In this document: one piece after another, positions 17,376 to 25,968 of the stretch
Layout of the letters: each line of letters opens with the position of its first letter
Position numbering within the stretch: position 1 is the stretch's first letter
From: Acidimicrobiia bacterium
GTDB taxonomy: Bacteria > Acidobacteriota > Vicinamibacteria > Vicinamibacterales > UBA2999
Assembly: GCA_016871255.1 (NCBI GenBank)
Contig: VFZH01000006.1
Span: 1-56,814 of the forward strand
DNA length: 56,814 nt
Direction: 5' to 3'
Translations under genes and position numbers: made by a program
Notes under the pieces: model-generated
Seen by the model: the letters and a program-made list of their open reading frames with translations, nothing else
Databases searched by the model: none
What the model was told of the DNA's origin: nothing

Positions 17376-18035
17376 ATGAAACAGCTGACGTTGACGGCGG
17401 CGCTCGTGGGACTCGTTGGGGCCTCCCTGCTGGCTGGCGGTCCGAACTCGGTCAGCGGCACCTACGCCGAGGCGCGCACGGCCCACGTGTTCGCGGGCGG
17501 GTGCGTGATGAACAGCGAAGCCGGCACGTCCGGCCGCCAGGCGGTCCTGGCCTGGAAGGTGGACACGGGCAGCTACAACGGCGTGGCGCTCGACAACCTG
17601 TCGATCGTGGCCGCCGTGACGGCGGACCGGAACCTGGGCATCCAGGAGATCGGCGGCGACAAGCCGAACACCAGGGCCGCTGTGTACGTGGACGAGCAGG
17701 CGACCCCCCGGCAGCGGATGGCGCTGGTGGCCATGGCCAACGAGCTCTCGCGCGGCATCGTCTCCACCGTGGTCGAGATCACGCCCGCCCCGATCCGCTT
17801 CACCGACGATGCGCACGCGGTGCGCGTGGCGGCGGGCCAGGTGGCGCTCGACGTGGACAAGCACATCGAGCACGACCCGAGCTGCGGCGACATGCAGTGG
17901 TTCCACCCGCTGTCGTCCACCGCGTCGTCCGGGATGGGCATGACGAAGCGTCACGCCTTCACCGGCACCGCGCTCGGCACGAAGTGGAGCGATCCGAACA
18001 AGCGGTCGGCCTTCTTCGGCACGTTCAGCCGCTGA
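17376..18035 (+). CDS. Secreted DUF1326-family protein
   Basis: 219 residues: a signal peptide (MKQLTLTAALVGLVGASLLAGG) then a DUF1326 domain starting VSGTYAEARTAHVFAGGCVMNSE, the typical family opening. The family's function is unknown. Its position after a periplasmic Mo-hydroxylase operon, and its own export signal, suggest work in the same compartment. A TATCCT hexamer at 17351-17356 could be its own -10 element. The perfect hairpin after the gene (18059-18091) marks the transcript end. Confidence 0.8.
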   Translation: MKQLTLTAALVGLVGASLLAGGPNSVSGTYAEARTAHVFAGGCVMNSEAGTSGRQAVLAWKVDTGSYNGVALDNLSIVAAVTADRNLGIQEIGGDKPNTRAAVYVDEQATPRQRMALVAMANELSRGIVSTVVEITPAPIRFTDDAHAVRVAAGQVALDVDKHIEHDPSCGDMQWFHPLSSTASSGMGMTKRHAFTGTALGTKWSDPNKRSAFFGTFSR

Positions 18036-18058
18036 TACGCGGCCGCGACCGCCATCGT

Positions 18059-18091
18059 CAACAAGGGCCGGCGTCGTGCCGGCCCTTGTTG
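18059..18091 (+). terminator. Intrinsic-terminator-like perfect hairpin
   Basis: A 14-bp perfect stem (CAACAAGGGCCGGC with its complement) and a GTCGT loop lie 24 bp after the DUF1326 stop. The right arm ends in CTTGTTG, giving a weak T-rich end. Confidence 0.75.
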
Positions 18092-18154
18092 CGTACAGAC
18101 GCACGCCCGCCACACAATCGCAGTACCACCACGGCGTTCACCTCATGTTCCTGT

Positions 18155-18176
18155 GGGGCCAGCTGAAGCTGGCCGC
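18155..18176. repeat. REP-like palindrome (GGCCAGCTGAAGCTGGCC variant)
   Basis: Variant copy of the dispersed family, just upstream of the SDR gene. Confidence 0.65.
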
Positions 18177-18191
18177 TGCGAGCGTCAGTTC

Positions 18192-18932
18192 ATGGACCTG
18201 CTCAACACAGTCGTGCTGATCACCGGCGGGCGCCGCATGGGCCAGGCGCTGACCGAGGCGCTCGCCGCACGCGGCGCGGATGTCGCGCTGACCTGGCGCG
18301 GGGGCCGGGCCGAGGCGGAGAGCGCGGTCGCCGCCGCACAGGCGGCCGGCCGCCGCGGGCTCGCCATCGAGGCGGACCTCACCGCTCCCGATGCCTGCCG
18401 GCACGCGGTGAACGCCGCAGCCGAGGGCCTCGGCCGGCTCGACGTCCTGATCCACATGGCCTCGATGTACCGCGCCGTGGCGTTCGACGAGCTGACCGAG
18501 CGCGACTGGGCCGGCCAGCTCGCCGTCGATCTGTCGTCCACGTTCCACTGCGCGTACGCCGCGGTGCCCCACCTCCGGCGCGCGGGTGGCGGCCGCATCA
18601 TCACGTTCGGAGACTGGGTGGCCGCCAGCGGACGGCCGCGCTACCTGGGGTACGTGCCGTACTACGTGGCCAAGAAGGGCGTGATCGCGCTGACCGAAGC
18701 GCTCGCCCTGGAACTGGCCGGGGACAGGATCCTCGTAAACGCGATCGCGCCCGGTCCGATCGCCCCCCCCTCTGGCACGTCCGCCGACGAAGTCCGCAAG
18801 GTCGAGCAGGCGACACCGCTCGGCCGCTGGGGCGGCGAGGGTGCGATTGTGCAGGCGGTGCTGGCGCTGATCGAGACCGACTTCATCACGGGCGAAACCC
18901 TGCGCGTGGACGGAGGGCGGCACCTCAAGTGA
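18192..18932 (+). CDS. Short-chain dehydrogenase/reductase, pteridine-reductase-like features
   Basis: 246 residues of classical SDR length. The dinucleotide site reads TGGRRMG (11-17), with Arg in the second and third variable positions as in PTR1/FolM-type NADPH pteridine reductases. The catalytic pair is Y157 and K161 (YYVAK). Where most SDRs have catalytic Ser the sequence is GDWVAASG, which again recalls the Asp of PTR1, although spacing differs. FabG-like activity remains possible. The start at 18192 avoids including the upstream palindrome. The stop overlaps the next gene by GTGA. Confidence 0.85.
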   Translation: MDLLNTVVLITGGRRMGQALTEALAARGADVALTWRGGRAEAESAVAAAQAAGRRGLAIEADLTAPDACRHAVNAAAEGLGRLDVLIHMASMYRAVAFDELTERDWAGQLAVDLSSTFHCAYAAVPHLRRAGGGRIITFGDWVAASGRPRYLGYVPYYVAKKGVIALTEALALELAGDRILVNAIAPGPIAPPSGTSADEVRKVEQATPLGRWGGEGAIVQAVLALIETDFITGETLRVDGGRHLK

Positions 18933-19330
18933 CCACCGCCGTCGCCGGCGCGCCGCGCACCTGGCTGAGGCTGGAAGGGCTGGCCGTGCTGGCGGCCAGC
19001 GTCATCGCGTACCGCTGGCAGCTCGGAGGCTGGACGACGTTCGCGCTGCTGTTCCTCGCGCCCGACCTGGGCCTGCTCGGGTACTTCGGAGGCCCCCGCC
19101 TCGGCGCCCGCACCTACAACCTCACGCACAACTACGTCGGCCCGCTCTTCCTCATGCTGTACGGACTGTACGTGGGCCGCGCGGACGTCGTGCCGTACGC
19201 GCTGATCTGGACCGCGCACATCGGCTTCGACCGGGCGCTGGGGTTGGGGCTGAAGTACCCGCAGGCGTTCGAGGCCACGCACCTGGGCAGGGTTGCCGGA
19301 CCGGGCCGACGGACGCCACGGGCCGGCTGA
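18929..19330 (+). CDS. DUF4260-family membrane protein
   Basis: 133 residues with about four hydrophobic segments. It has the family pattern LRLEGLAVL, ALLFLAPDLGLLGY, YNLTHNY and HIGFDRALGLGLKYP. Function is unknown. It starts with GTG in a GTGA overlap with the SDR gene. The last base of its stop codon is the first base of the inverted-repeat element at 19330, so the C-terminal end was probably set by the insertion. Confidence 0.85.
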   Translation: MTTAVAGAPRTWLRLEGLAVLAASVIAYRWQLGGWTTFALLFLAPDLGLLGYFGGPRLGARTYNLTHNYVGPLFLMLYGLYVGRADVVPYALIWTAHIGFDRALGLGLKYPQAFEATHLGRVAGPGRRTPRAG

Positions 19331-19846
19331 GGGCCCTGGCCGGAATACGGTTGCCGACTCTCGGGCGGCGAGGGCGCCCGGATCGCCAGAGAGCTGATCA
19401 CGTCCCCAGAGGTGGCGACCCGTCTGTAGCGGGTCCTGTCGCCGGGTTTCCCCACCCCGTGCTCGGCGCCACACACGCCCCGACGGGCACGGCGCCTGCG
19501 GCGCGGGGTGGGGAGGCCCCTCGGCTCCACCCGCGTGAGGACGCGTCGCCTGGTGGGCCGCGGGGATCGACACGGGGAGGCGCCTGGGATCGCATGCGGG
19601 CATGCCGACTCCCATTCGCCGGGCCTGCCGGACGGAGCGGACCGCCGAGGCGGTGCGCGTGGCCCAGGCGCGCCACCGTGGCCAATCTCCAGAGGCTGGC
19701 GCGCCTCACACAGGCCGCATGACTCTACGTGTTCAACTCCCCAGGCGCGAGGAGGGAGCAGGCCGGGTGCCTGTGACCGACGGGCAACGCCGCGAGGCGG
19801 GATGCATCGTCGGCCGAGATGGCAACCGTATTCCGGCCAGGGCCCT
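19330..19846. repeat. Terminal-inverted-repeat element, copy 2 (interrupted)
   Basis: The same 26-bp terminal inverted repeats as copy 1 at 2448-2608, and near-identical inner arms. The inner part is split: the left arm runs to the CCAG at 19386-19389 and the right arm resumes at a second CCAG at 19741-19744, with 351 bp in between. Its two ends overlap the stop codons of the convergent DUF4260 and methyltransferase genes. It fills the whole 514-bp gap; I see no gene in it. Confidence 0.8.
19390..19740 (+). ncRNA. Insert with structured-RNA character, possibly a stand-alone HEARO/omega RNA
   Basis: A 351-bp non-coding insert inside repeat copy 2, flanked by CCAG direct repeats. It can fold strongly: GGCGACCC pairs with a region ending GGGTCCTGTCGCC (19413-19443), and CCCCACCCCG...CGGCGCC pairs with GGCGCC...CGGGGTGGGG (19450-19514). 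The segment GTCGCCGGGTTTCCCCACCCCGT looks to me like the conserved core of HEARO (IscB-associated omega) RNAs, but this is from memory. ATGA, the motif often found directly after HEARO RNAs, occurs at 19719. No IscB gene is present, so if correct it is an orphan copy. Confidence 0.4.
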
Positions 19847-21317
19847 AACCGCCTTCGGTTGGTCTCTTGCGCTTCAGCACACGCAGCCGGCCCTGTGCGT
19901 CTTCACCCACGATCCCCCGGGACCGGGCGCTCTCGAGGACCTTGGGCCACCGGGCGGCGAAACGCGGGCGCGCGTAGTCGGGCAGCAGCAGTACCGCCAT
20001 CTCGTAGGCGCGTCGATAGAGCGTCAGGCGGCGGCAGCGCTGATCCTCGGACATCGGCGTCCACGCCGCCGGACCATCCACCTTCCTGGCCAGGCACGAG
20101 AAGTTGCCGCCGTCGCGGCGGATGTGCACCACCTTGAAGCCGGAGGCCTCCAGCATGCGCACGAGGCTGTCCCGATCGAACGTCTGCAGGTGGAAGGCGT
20201 TCAACGTGTTGAACATCGACTTCTCCCTGTGCAGGAACTCGTCCTCGAACGGCTCGTTGAAGATGTAGAGGTGTCCACCGGACACGAGGCTTTCCCGAAC
20301 CGTCTCGAGGTACTCGCCCGGCCGGATCGTGTGCGTCAGCATGTGGTTCGACACGACCAGGTCGAACGGACCCGGGTACGGCACGGTGAAGCGATCGAAC
20401 TCGAGCTTCGCGTCGGCCGGGATGCCGTAGACCTCCTGGATGAGCAGCCGCTGGTTCGGGAAGAGGGGGATGGTGAACACTTCGGCGCCGTAGAGACGGC
20501 GGAGCGACGCGGAGATCGAGCCGAGACGCGACCGGACCTCCAGCACGCGGGGCGCGTTCAGCGTCACGAGCGATCCGATCAGCTCGACGTGCCGGCTGTT
20601 CGCCAGCCGATCCTCCTCGAGCTGCCACAGGTGGTCCTTGTGTCCGACGGTCACGTGTTCGGAGACGAAGGCGCCGCGGCTGGCCAGCGCCCGCAGCCGG
20701 GCCCGGCCCTCGTCGTCCAGTTCGTACGAGCTGAGCGTGATCTTTCCCGACCGCCGCTCGCCCAGCCCGACGCGCCCAAGGCTCTCCTCGAAGTGCTCCA
20801 GCAGCCACGCAAAGCGGGCGCCGGCCGGGCGGCGGCTCGCGTAGACGAGGCCGCAGGCGTGGCAGAGCGCGTAGTCGTACCGCGCCGCCTTCGCGTCCGG
20901 CATCTGCCGCATCGTGATCATCTTGTTGAAGCGGCACACGATCGACCGCTCCGGTGACGCACACACCGGACACTGCTCGAGCCGCTCGATCGGCCCGGGG
21001 GGGCAGTCGGTCCCCGGTGTCTCGTCCGCCGGCTCGTCCGGCGCGACCTCCAGCGGAAGCGGGCCCCCGAACGGCTTCCGAGGTACGTCCTGCTCGCTCA
21101 CGTCCTCGCCGTTGAGCGTCCGGCGCAGCCGCTCCTGTTCCTCCGCCAGCTCGCCGAGCTGGCGACCGAGCTGTTCCTGCCGGGTGGACAACGCGCGCAG
21201 CGTGTGGCTTTCCAGGCGATCGAGGCGGCGCTCGACCAGCTCCGTCAGGGCATCGAAACGCCTCGGCGTGGTCAGCGGACCAGTCAGGCTGCGAAGAACC
21301 CGGCGCAACGCACTCAC
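19845..21317 (-). CDS. Class I SAM methyltransferase with N-terminal coiled coil and zinc ribbon
   Basis: 490 residues. Residues about 15-60 are a charged coiled coil (TELVERRLDRLESHTL onwards). A zinc-ribbon-like pair CPVC ... CHACG follows (about 105-145). The C-terminal half is a Rossmann methyltransferase with the segments VLEVRSRLGSISASL, FDLVVSNHMLTH and GGHLYIFNEP. The fusion is typical of sugar or small-molecule methyltransferases in surface-polysaccharide pathways; the substrate is unknown. GTG 21317 is chosen because GAGGTG lies about 9 bases upstream; the TTG at 21341 is the alternative. The stop codon lies inside the end of the inverted-repeat element. Confidence 0.75.
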   Translation of the reverse strand: MSALRRVLRSLTGPLTTPRRFDALTELVERRLDRLESHTLRALSTRQEQLGRQLGELAEEQERLRRTLNGEDVSEQDVPRKPFGGPLPLEVAPDEPADETPGTDCPPGPIERLEQCPVCASPERSIVCRFNKMITMRQMPDAKAARYDYALCHACGLVYASRRPAGARFAWLLEHFEESLGRVGLGERRSGKITLSSYELDDEGRARLRALASRGAFVSEHVTVGHKDHLWQLEEDRLANSRHVELIGSLVTLNAPRVLEVRSRLGSISASLRRLYGAEVFTIPLFPNQRLLIQEVYGIPADAKLEFDRFTVPYPGPFDLVVSNHMLTHTIRPGEYLETVRESLVSGGHLYIFNEPFEDEFLHREKSMFNTLNAFHLQTFDRDSLVRMLEASGFKVVHIRRDGGNFSCLARKVDGPAAWTPMSEDQRCRRLTLYRRAYEMAVLLLPDYARPRFAARWPKVLESARSRGIVGEDAQGRLRVLKRKRPTEGG

Positions 21318-21337
21318 GACGACATGCACCTCATGAC

Positions 21338-22210
21338 TCAACGATCTCCGGCGGCAACGCCCACGCGGTTGAGGATGGCCGTCAACGTGGCCGTTGCGCC
21401 CGAAAGCGGCAGGTTGCTCACGTAGCAGTGTCGCACGCCGCGATCCATCAAGGCCCGCAGCGTCCGCGCGCACACGTCCACTGGCGTGGCGCCGTTCGCG
21501 AACTCCCGCAGCAGACCGTCAACGGGCACGGGCAGGAACCGCGACAGGATGTCGAGCGTGCGCGGGTTCGCGCTCCGGTAGTAGAAGACGCCGAACATCG
21601 CCGGGTACGGGACGCCACGCGTCGCCACCTCGTCGAGGAACGCGTCGACAGGGGCGAGGTCGAGGTGGCTGACCACCTGCGTCAGGTAGAACTCCGCGGT
21701 GAAGTGATCGTCCAGCAGGTACTCGACCTGCCTGCCCGGGTCGGCGTGCGGGTTCGCCCAGCCGCCGAGCACCAGGCGGGGCTCGTGGCTCCGGATGGCC
21801 TGCCGGAGCTGCCACGCGTGCTCGACACATCGCGCGCGGCCAACGGTCCGATCCCCGCCGAGCACGACGAGCGAGGAGCAGCCCTGCTGCCACGCCTGCT
21901 CGGCGTACGACAGGCAGTACTGCAGCGAGTGCTTGCTGGTCAGGAACGGCAGGATGCGCTCGCGCGGCACGTCGGGCCCCAGGTTCGCCACCAGGTGCCG
22001 CAGGTTGTTCTCCTCCTGCGTGCCGACGGCGCTGTCGGTCAGGCAGACGCGCACGCTCTGGCGCACGAGGTTCCGCACCGCGTGGTACATGTCGATCCAC
22101 GCGTCGATCCCCTCGCTGGCATCGAGTTCCGCGCGCGGCGGCCGCAGCTCGGCGGCCACCACGCCGGACGCGCCGCCGAGCGCGTCGAGCAGCGGGCTCG
22201 TTCTCGTCAT
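21338..22210 (-). CDS. Methylenetetrahydrofolate-reductase-like TIM-barrel protein
   Basis: 290 residues. The sequence fits the MTHFR barrel: AAELRPPRAE at the first strand, SLVVLGGDRTVG, LGGWANPHADPGRQVEYLLDD, then FYLTQVVSHLD and MFGVFYYRS. True MetF uses FAD to make 5-methyl-THF for methionine synthesis. The motif details differ (GGWANPHAD in place of the YPEGH-type loop), so it may be a divergent paralog with a different role. ATGA overlap with the upstream S9 peptidase gene suggests co-translation, although no functional link is evident. Confidence 0.7.
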   Translation of the reverse strand: MTRTSPLLDALGGASGVVAAELRPPRAELDASEGIDAWIDMYHAVRNLVRQSVRVCLTDSAVGTQEENNLRHLVANLGPDVPRERILPFLTSKHSLQYCLSYAEQAWQQGCSSLVVLGGDRTVGRARCVEHAWQLRQAIRSHEPRLVLGGWANPHADPGRQVEYLLDDHFTAEFYLTQVVSHLDLAPVDAFLDEVATRGVPYPAMFGVFYYRSANPRTLDILSRFLPVPVDGLLREFANGATPVDVCARTLRALMDRGVRHCYVSNLPLSGATATLTAILNRVGVAAGDR

Positions 22211-24489
22211 TCGGCGCGCGACGAAGCGCCCGCTACGGGCTCGGTCCCGACGGTCCGCATCAGGAAATCGTATGTCAGCCGCTGGAGGTGCAGGTACTGG
22301 CGGGGGTCGGAGACCCCGTGCCGCGACCGCGGGTAGATCATCACCTCGAAGGTCTTGCCCGCCCGCTGCAGGGCGTACACGAGCTGCATCGTGTTCTGGA
22401 CGTGGACGTTGTCGTCGATCGTGCCGTGCACGATCAGCGCGCGGCCATGCGCGTCCGCGGCGGCCTCGACCACCGAACTCCGATCGTAGCCCGCCGGGTT
22501 GCGCTGAGGCGTCTGCATGTAGCGCTCGGTGTACACCGAGTCGTAGTTCCGCCAGTCGGTCACGGGCGCGCCGATCACGGCGGCCGCGAAGCTGGTGCTG
22601 TGCGTGAGGGCGTAGCCGGCCATGTAGCCGCCGTAGCTCCAGCCGCCGATGGCAATGCGGGCCGGATCGACCCAGGGCTGATCCCGGAGCCACGCCAGGC
22701 CGTCTTCGATGTCGCGCAGTTCCACTTCACCCAGGCGGCCGTAGATGGGCCATTGCGACTCGGCGCCCTTGCCGCTGGCGCTCCGGTTGTCGCAGACCCA
22801 GACGACGAAGCCGCTCTGCGCGAGCAGCTGCAGGAACAGGTGTTCGGATCCCATCCACACGTCGAGGACGGACTGGGCGCCCGGTCCGGCGTACGTGTGC
22901 TGATACACCGGGTACCGGCGGGCGGGGTCGAAGTGGCGGGGCTTGATCAGCATCGCCTCCATCGCGAACCCGTCCCGGGCCGGCACCTGGAGAAACTCCG
23001 GCCGGGCGAGGCCGTATTCCGCGAGGGCGGGTGCCGGGTTCTCGTCGATCACCCGTACTTCGGAGCCGTCCGCGGCATGCAGCCGCACCTGCGTGGGAGT
23101 GAGCACCGCGCCCCACGAGTCGAGGTACAGGCTGAAGTCCGGATTGAAGGTCGCGCGGTGCGTGCCTTCCGCCTTCGACAGCCGCTCCGGCTCGCCGCCG
23201 TCCAGCCGCACGCGGTAGACGTGGCGGCCGATCGGGCTGTGTGCCGTACCCGTGTAGTAGATCCAGCCACCGCGTTCGTCCACGCCGTGCAGCGTCCGGA
23301 CGTCCCATCGTCCGCTGGTCAGCGCGTTGACGGGCGTGCCGTCCGCGGCGTAGCGGTAGAGATGACGGAAGCCGCTGCGCTCGCTCAGCCAGAGGAACGA
23401 GCCGTCCTCCAGCCAGGTGGGGCCGCCGAGCACGTTGACCCAGGCCGGCGTCGTCTCGCGCAGGATCGGCCGCGCGCGGCCGTTCGACGCCTCCGCGCGG
23501 TAGAGATCGAGCACCGTCTGCTCGCGGTTCTGCACCTGGAAGTAGACCGCCCCGGAGTCGGGGCTCCAGTCCACGTCCACGATGAGCGTGTCGTCGGGGC
23601 TGTAGGCCCCGAGGTCGGCCCACGCGATTGAGCCGCCCGATGCCTTGACCACGCCGAGCTGCACGAGCGGGTTGGGATCGCCGGCGTTCGGGTAGTCGGT
23701 CGTCTCGATCCCCGGGCGCGCGGGTATGTGGTCGATGACGGCGAACTCGGGCACGGGCCGTTCGTCGAGGCGCAGGAATGCCAGCCGCGCGCTGTCCGGG
23801 CTCCACCAGTAGCCGCGGAAGGACCCACGACCGTAGATCTCCTCCTGGTAGAGCCAGTCCAGGCGTCCGTTCAGGATCTGGGGCCCGCCGTCGCTGGTGA
23901 GCTGGCGTTCCCGGCGCCGCGCGATCTCCACCGTGAAGAGGTTGTGGCCGCGGGTGAAGGCGACGAACGCGCTGTCGGGGCTGAAGGTGGGATCCTCCTC
24001 GGCGCCGGCGGCTGTGGTCAGCCTCGTGACGCGCGCCGGCGCGAGCTCGTAGAGGTACAGATCTTCGGCGACGGTCACCATCAGCGCCGAGCGATCGGCG
24101 TTGAAGATCAGGCCGGCGCCGTTGGCGGCGGCGCTCGCCTCGTTGGCCCGCACGCCGGCCGCCACCAGGGCGGCTTCCACGCGGGAGACGTCGAGAAACG
24201 TGGTGGTTTCGCCCGTGCGCGCGTGGACCTTCAGCCACTGGCGGTCGCCGCCCGTACGCCGCGTCCACAGGTAGTGCTCCGCATCGATCCATCGCAGGCC
24301 GCTCGGCGGCGAGCCGCTGAACGACACGCGCTGGTCGGGGTCGTAGATCGCCTCGATGCTGAGCGTCTTCTCCTGCGCGAAGGCGCCGCCTGCCCCGACG
24401 AGGATGAGCCCGAGCACCAGGGGCCGGCTGAAGCCGGCCCCTGCAGGCGGTCGATCGGGCGCCACATCTCCCAACGTTCGGCGAGACAT
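22207..24489 (-). CDS. Secreted S9-family dipeptidyl peptidase (DPP IV-like)
   Basis: 760 residues: an N-terminal beta-propeller (DPPIV_N, about 60-520) and a C-terminal alpha/beta hydrolase. The catalytic triad is S618 (GWSYGGY), D692 or D693 (HGTIDDNVH) and H724 (RSRHG). It removes dipeptides from peptide N-termini, probably in the periplasm or outside. The signal peptide hydrophobic core (LVLGLILVGAGGAFAQ) is preceded by PPAGAGFSRP, which is encoded by a REP-like palindrome, so the n-region was lengthened by a repeat. The 3' end overlaps the MTHFR-like gene. Confidence 0.92.
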   Translation of the reverse strand: MSRRTLGDVAPDRPPAGAGFSRPLVLGLILVGAGGAFAQEKTLSIEAIYDPDQRVSFSGSPPSGLRWIDAEHYLWTRRTGGDRQWLKVHARTGETTTFLDVSRVEAALVAAGVRANEASAAANGAGLIFNADRSALMVTVAEDLYLYELAPARVTRLTTAAGAEEDPTFSPDSAFVAFTRGHNLFTVEIARRRERQLTSDGGPQILNGRLDWLYQEEIYGRGSFRGYWWSPDSARLAFLRLDERPVPEFAVIDHIPARPGIETTDYPNAGDPNPLVQLGVVKASGGSIAWADLGAYSPDDTLIVDVDWSPDSGAVYFQVQNREQTVLDLYRAEASNGRARPILRETTPAWVNVLGGPTWLEDGSFLWLSERSGFRHLYRYAADGTPVNALTSGRWDVRTLHGVDERGGWIYYTGTAHSPIGRHVYRVRLDGGEPERLSKAEGTHRATFNPDFSLYLDSWGAVLTPTQVRLHAADGSEVRVIDENPAPALAEYGLARPEFLQVPARDGFAMEAMLIKPRHFDPARRYPVYQHTYAGPGAQSVLDVWMGSEHLFLQLLAQSGFVVWVCDNRSASGKGAESQWPIYGRLGEVELRDIEDGLAWLRDQPWVDPARIAIGGWSYGGYMAGYALTHSTSFAAAVIGAPVTDWRNYDSVYTERYMQTPQRNPAGYDRSSVVEAAADAHGRALIVHGTIDDNVHVQNTMQLVYALQRAGKTFEVMIYPRSRHGVSDPRQYLHLQRLTYDFLMRTVGTEPVAGASSRAE
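24420..24444. repeat. REP-like palindrome inside the S9 peptidase signal-peptide region
   Basis: GGGGCCGGCTGAAGCCGGCC with flanks, translated in frame as part of the signal peptide n-region. Confidence 0.75.
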
Positions 24490-24506
24490 TCGCGAAAGCT
24501 TAGCAC

Positions 24507-24562
24507 CGCCCGCCTTCGCGCCCGCCTGCGCGCCTTCGGCGCTTCGGCGGGGCTTCGCTCGG
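24507..24562. repeat. Dispersed CCGCCTTCGC-type repeat, copy 2
   Basis: Block of CGCCTTCGCGCCCGCC and GCGCTTCGGCGGGGCTTCG between the divergent S9 peptidase and metallo-hydrolase genes; similar to 6612-6662. Confidence 0.55.
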
Positions 24563-24593
24563 AGGACCTCGCTCGCCCGTGACAGTATGGGGC

Positions 24594-25967
24594 GTGGCCA
24601 CGCTGACCTTTCTCGGGGCGGCCCGGACGGTGACCGGGTCCAAGTACCTTCTCCAGCACAACGACACGCGGCTGCTCATCGACTGCGGGCTCTTCCAGGG
24701 GCTGAAACCGCTCCGGCTGCGCAACTGGGACCCCTTCCCGGTCGAGCCTTCGTCGATCGACGCGGTCGTCCTGACGCACGGGCACCTGGATCACATCGGC
24801 TACCTGCCGCGGCTGGTGGCGAAAGGCTATCGAGGCCGCGTGTTCTGCACGCCCGGCACCGCCGACCTGGCGAAGCTGATCCTGCCCGACTCCGGACGCA
24901 TCCAGGAGGAAGACGCGCGGCAGGCGAACCGCCACGGCTACTCGAAGCACCACCCGGCGGAGCCGCTCTACACCGAAGCGGACGCCTACCGGGCGCTGTC
25001 GCAGATGTCGCCGCACGGCTACCACCGGTCGCTGGAGATTCTCGACGGCGTGACGATCGAGTTCGTGCCCGCCGGGCACCTGCTCGGATCGAGCTTCATC
25101 GTGCTGACGACCGAAGGGCACCGCATCCTGTTCGGCGGCGATCTCGGACGCTACAACCGCCCGGTGCTCCCGGATCCGTCGGATGCCCCGGGCGCAGACG
25201 TGATGCTGGTCGAGTCCACGTACGGAAACCGGGATCACCCCGACGACGATGTCGGGCGCACGCTGGCGCGGGTCATCCGCGAAACGGCGGAGAACGGTGG
25301 GAAGGTCATCATCCCGAGCTTTGCCATCGGCCGCGTGGAGGAACTGCTGTACTGGATTGGGCGGCTCGAGGACGAGCGCCGGATTCCGGTGCTGCCCGTC
25401 TACGTGGACAGCCCGATGGCGGCGGCAGGCCTGGAGTTCTACCACACGCGTGCGGCGGAACTGGACGAAGACATGCGGCCCGAGTCGAAGGACGTGTCGG
25501 CGCTCGCGACCCTGCGGTTCCAGACCGTGTCGTCGCCGGAAGAATCGAAGCGGGTGACCGCGGACACCACGCCGTCGATCGTCATCTCGGCGAGCGGGAT
25601 GGCCACGGGTGGGCGCGTGCTGCACCACCTCAAGGCGACGCTGCCAGACCCGAAGCACACCGTGCTGTTCGTCGGCTACCAGGCGGCCGGCACGCGGGGG
25701 CGGACGTTGACCGAAGGTGCGCCGACGGTCCGGATCCACGGACTGGACGTGCCCGTGCGGGCACGGATTGCGCGGATCGACTCGATGTCGGCCCACGCGG
25801 ACCGCGGCGAAGTCCTGCGCTGGCTGCGTACGGCGCCGGCGCCGCCGCAACACCTGTTCCTGGTGCACGGTGAGCCGGAGCCGATGGACGCGTTGAAGGA
25901 GCAGATCGAGACGGAGCTGGGCTGGACCGTGTCGACCCCCTCGTACGGCGAGGTCGTGACGCTGTAA
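24594..25967 (+). CDS. Beta-CASP family metallo-beta-lactamase-fold ribonuclease
   Basis: 457 residues. The metal site is HGHLDH (H62, H64, D66, H67), followed by AGHLLGSS and GGDLGR; the beta-CASP part has ESTYGNR, PSFAIGR and SASGMATGGRVLHHL, then DSMSAHAD. This combination is typical of CPSF-like bacterial RNA-processing hydrolases (RNA 3'-end or decay nucleases). GTG 24594 gives the usual MATLTFLGA start; GTG 24579 is the alternative. The next gene begins one base after its stop, so the two are probably co-translated. Confidence 0.9.
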   Translation: MATLTFLGAARTVTGSKYLLQHNDTRLLIDCGLFQGLKPLRLRNWDPFPVEPSSIDAVVLTHGHLDHIGYLPRLVAKGYRGRVFCTPGTADLAKLILPDSGRIQEEDARQANRHGYSKHHPAEPLYTEADAYRALSQMSPHGYHRSLEILDGVTIEFVPAGHLLGSSFIVLTTEGHRILFGGDLGRYNRPVLPDPSDAPGADVMLVESTYGNRDHPDDDVGRTLARVIRETAENGGKVIIPSFAIGRVEELLYWIGRLEDERRIPVLPVYVDSPMAAAGLEFYHTRAAELDEDMRPESKDVSALATLRFQTVSSPEESKRVTADTTPSIVISASGMATGGRVLHHLKATLPDPKHTVLFVGYQAAGTRGRTLTEGAPTVRIHGLDVPVRARIARIDSMSAHADRGEVLRWLRTAPAPPQHLFLVHGEPEPMDALKEQIETELGWTVSTPSYGEVVTL

Positions 25968-25968
25968 C

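Noticed and set aside
19680-19750. A T-loop-like GTTCAACTCC suggesting a tRNA
   Set aside because: No acceptor stem, D-arm or anticodon arm can be formed around it.
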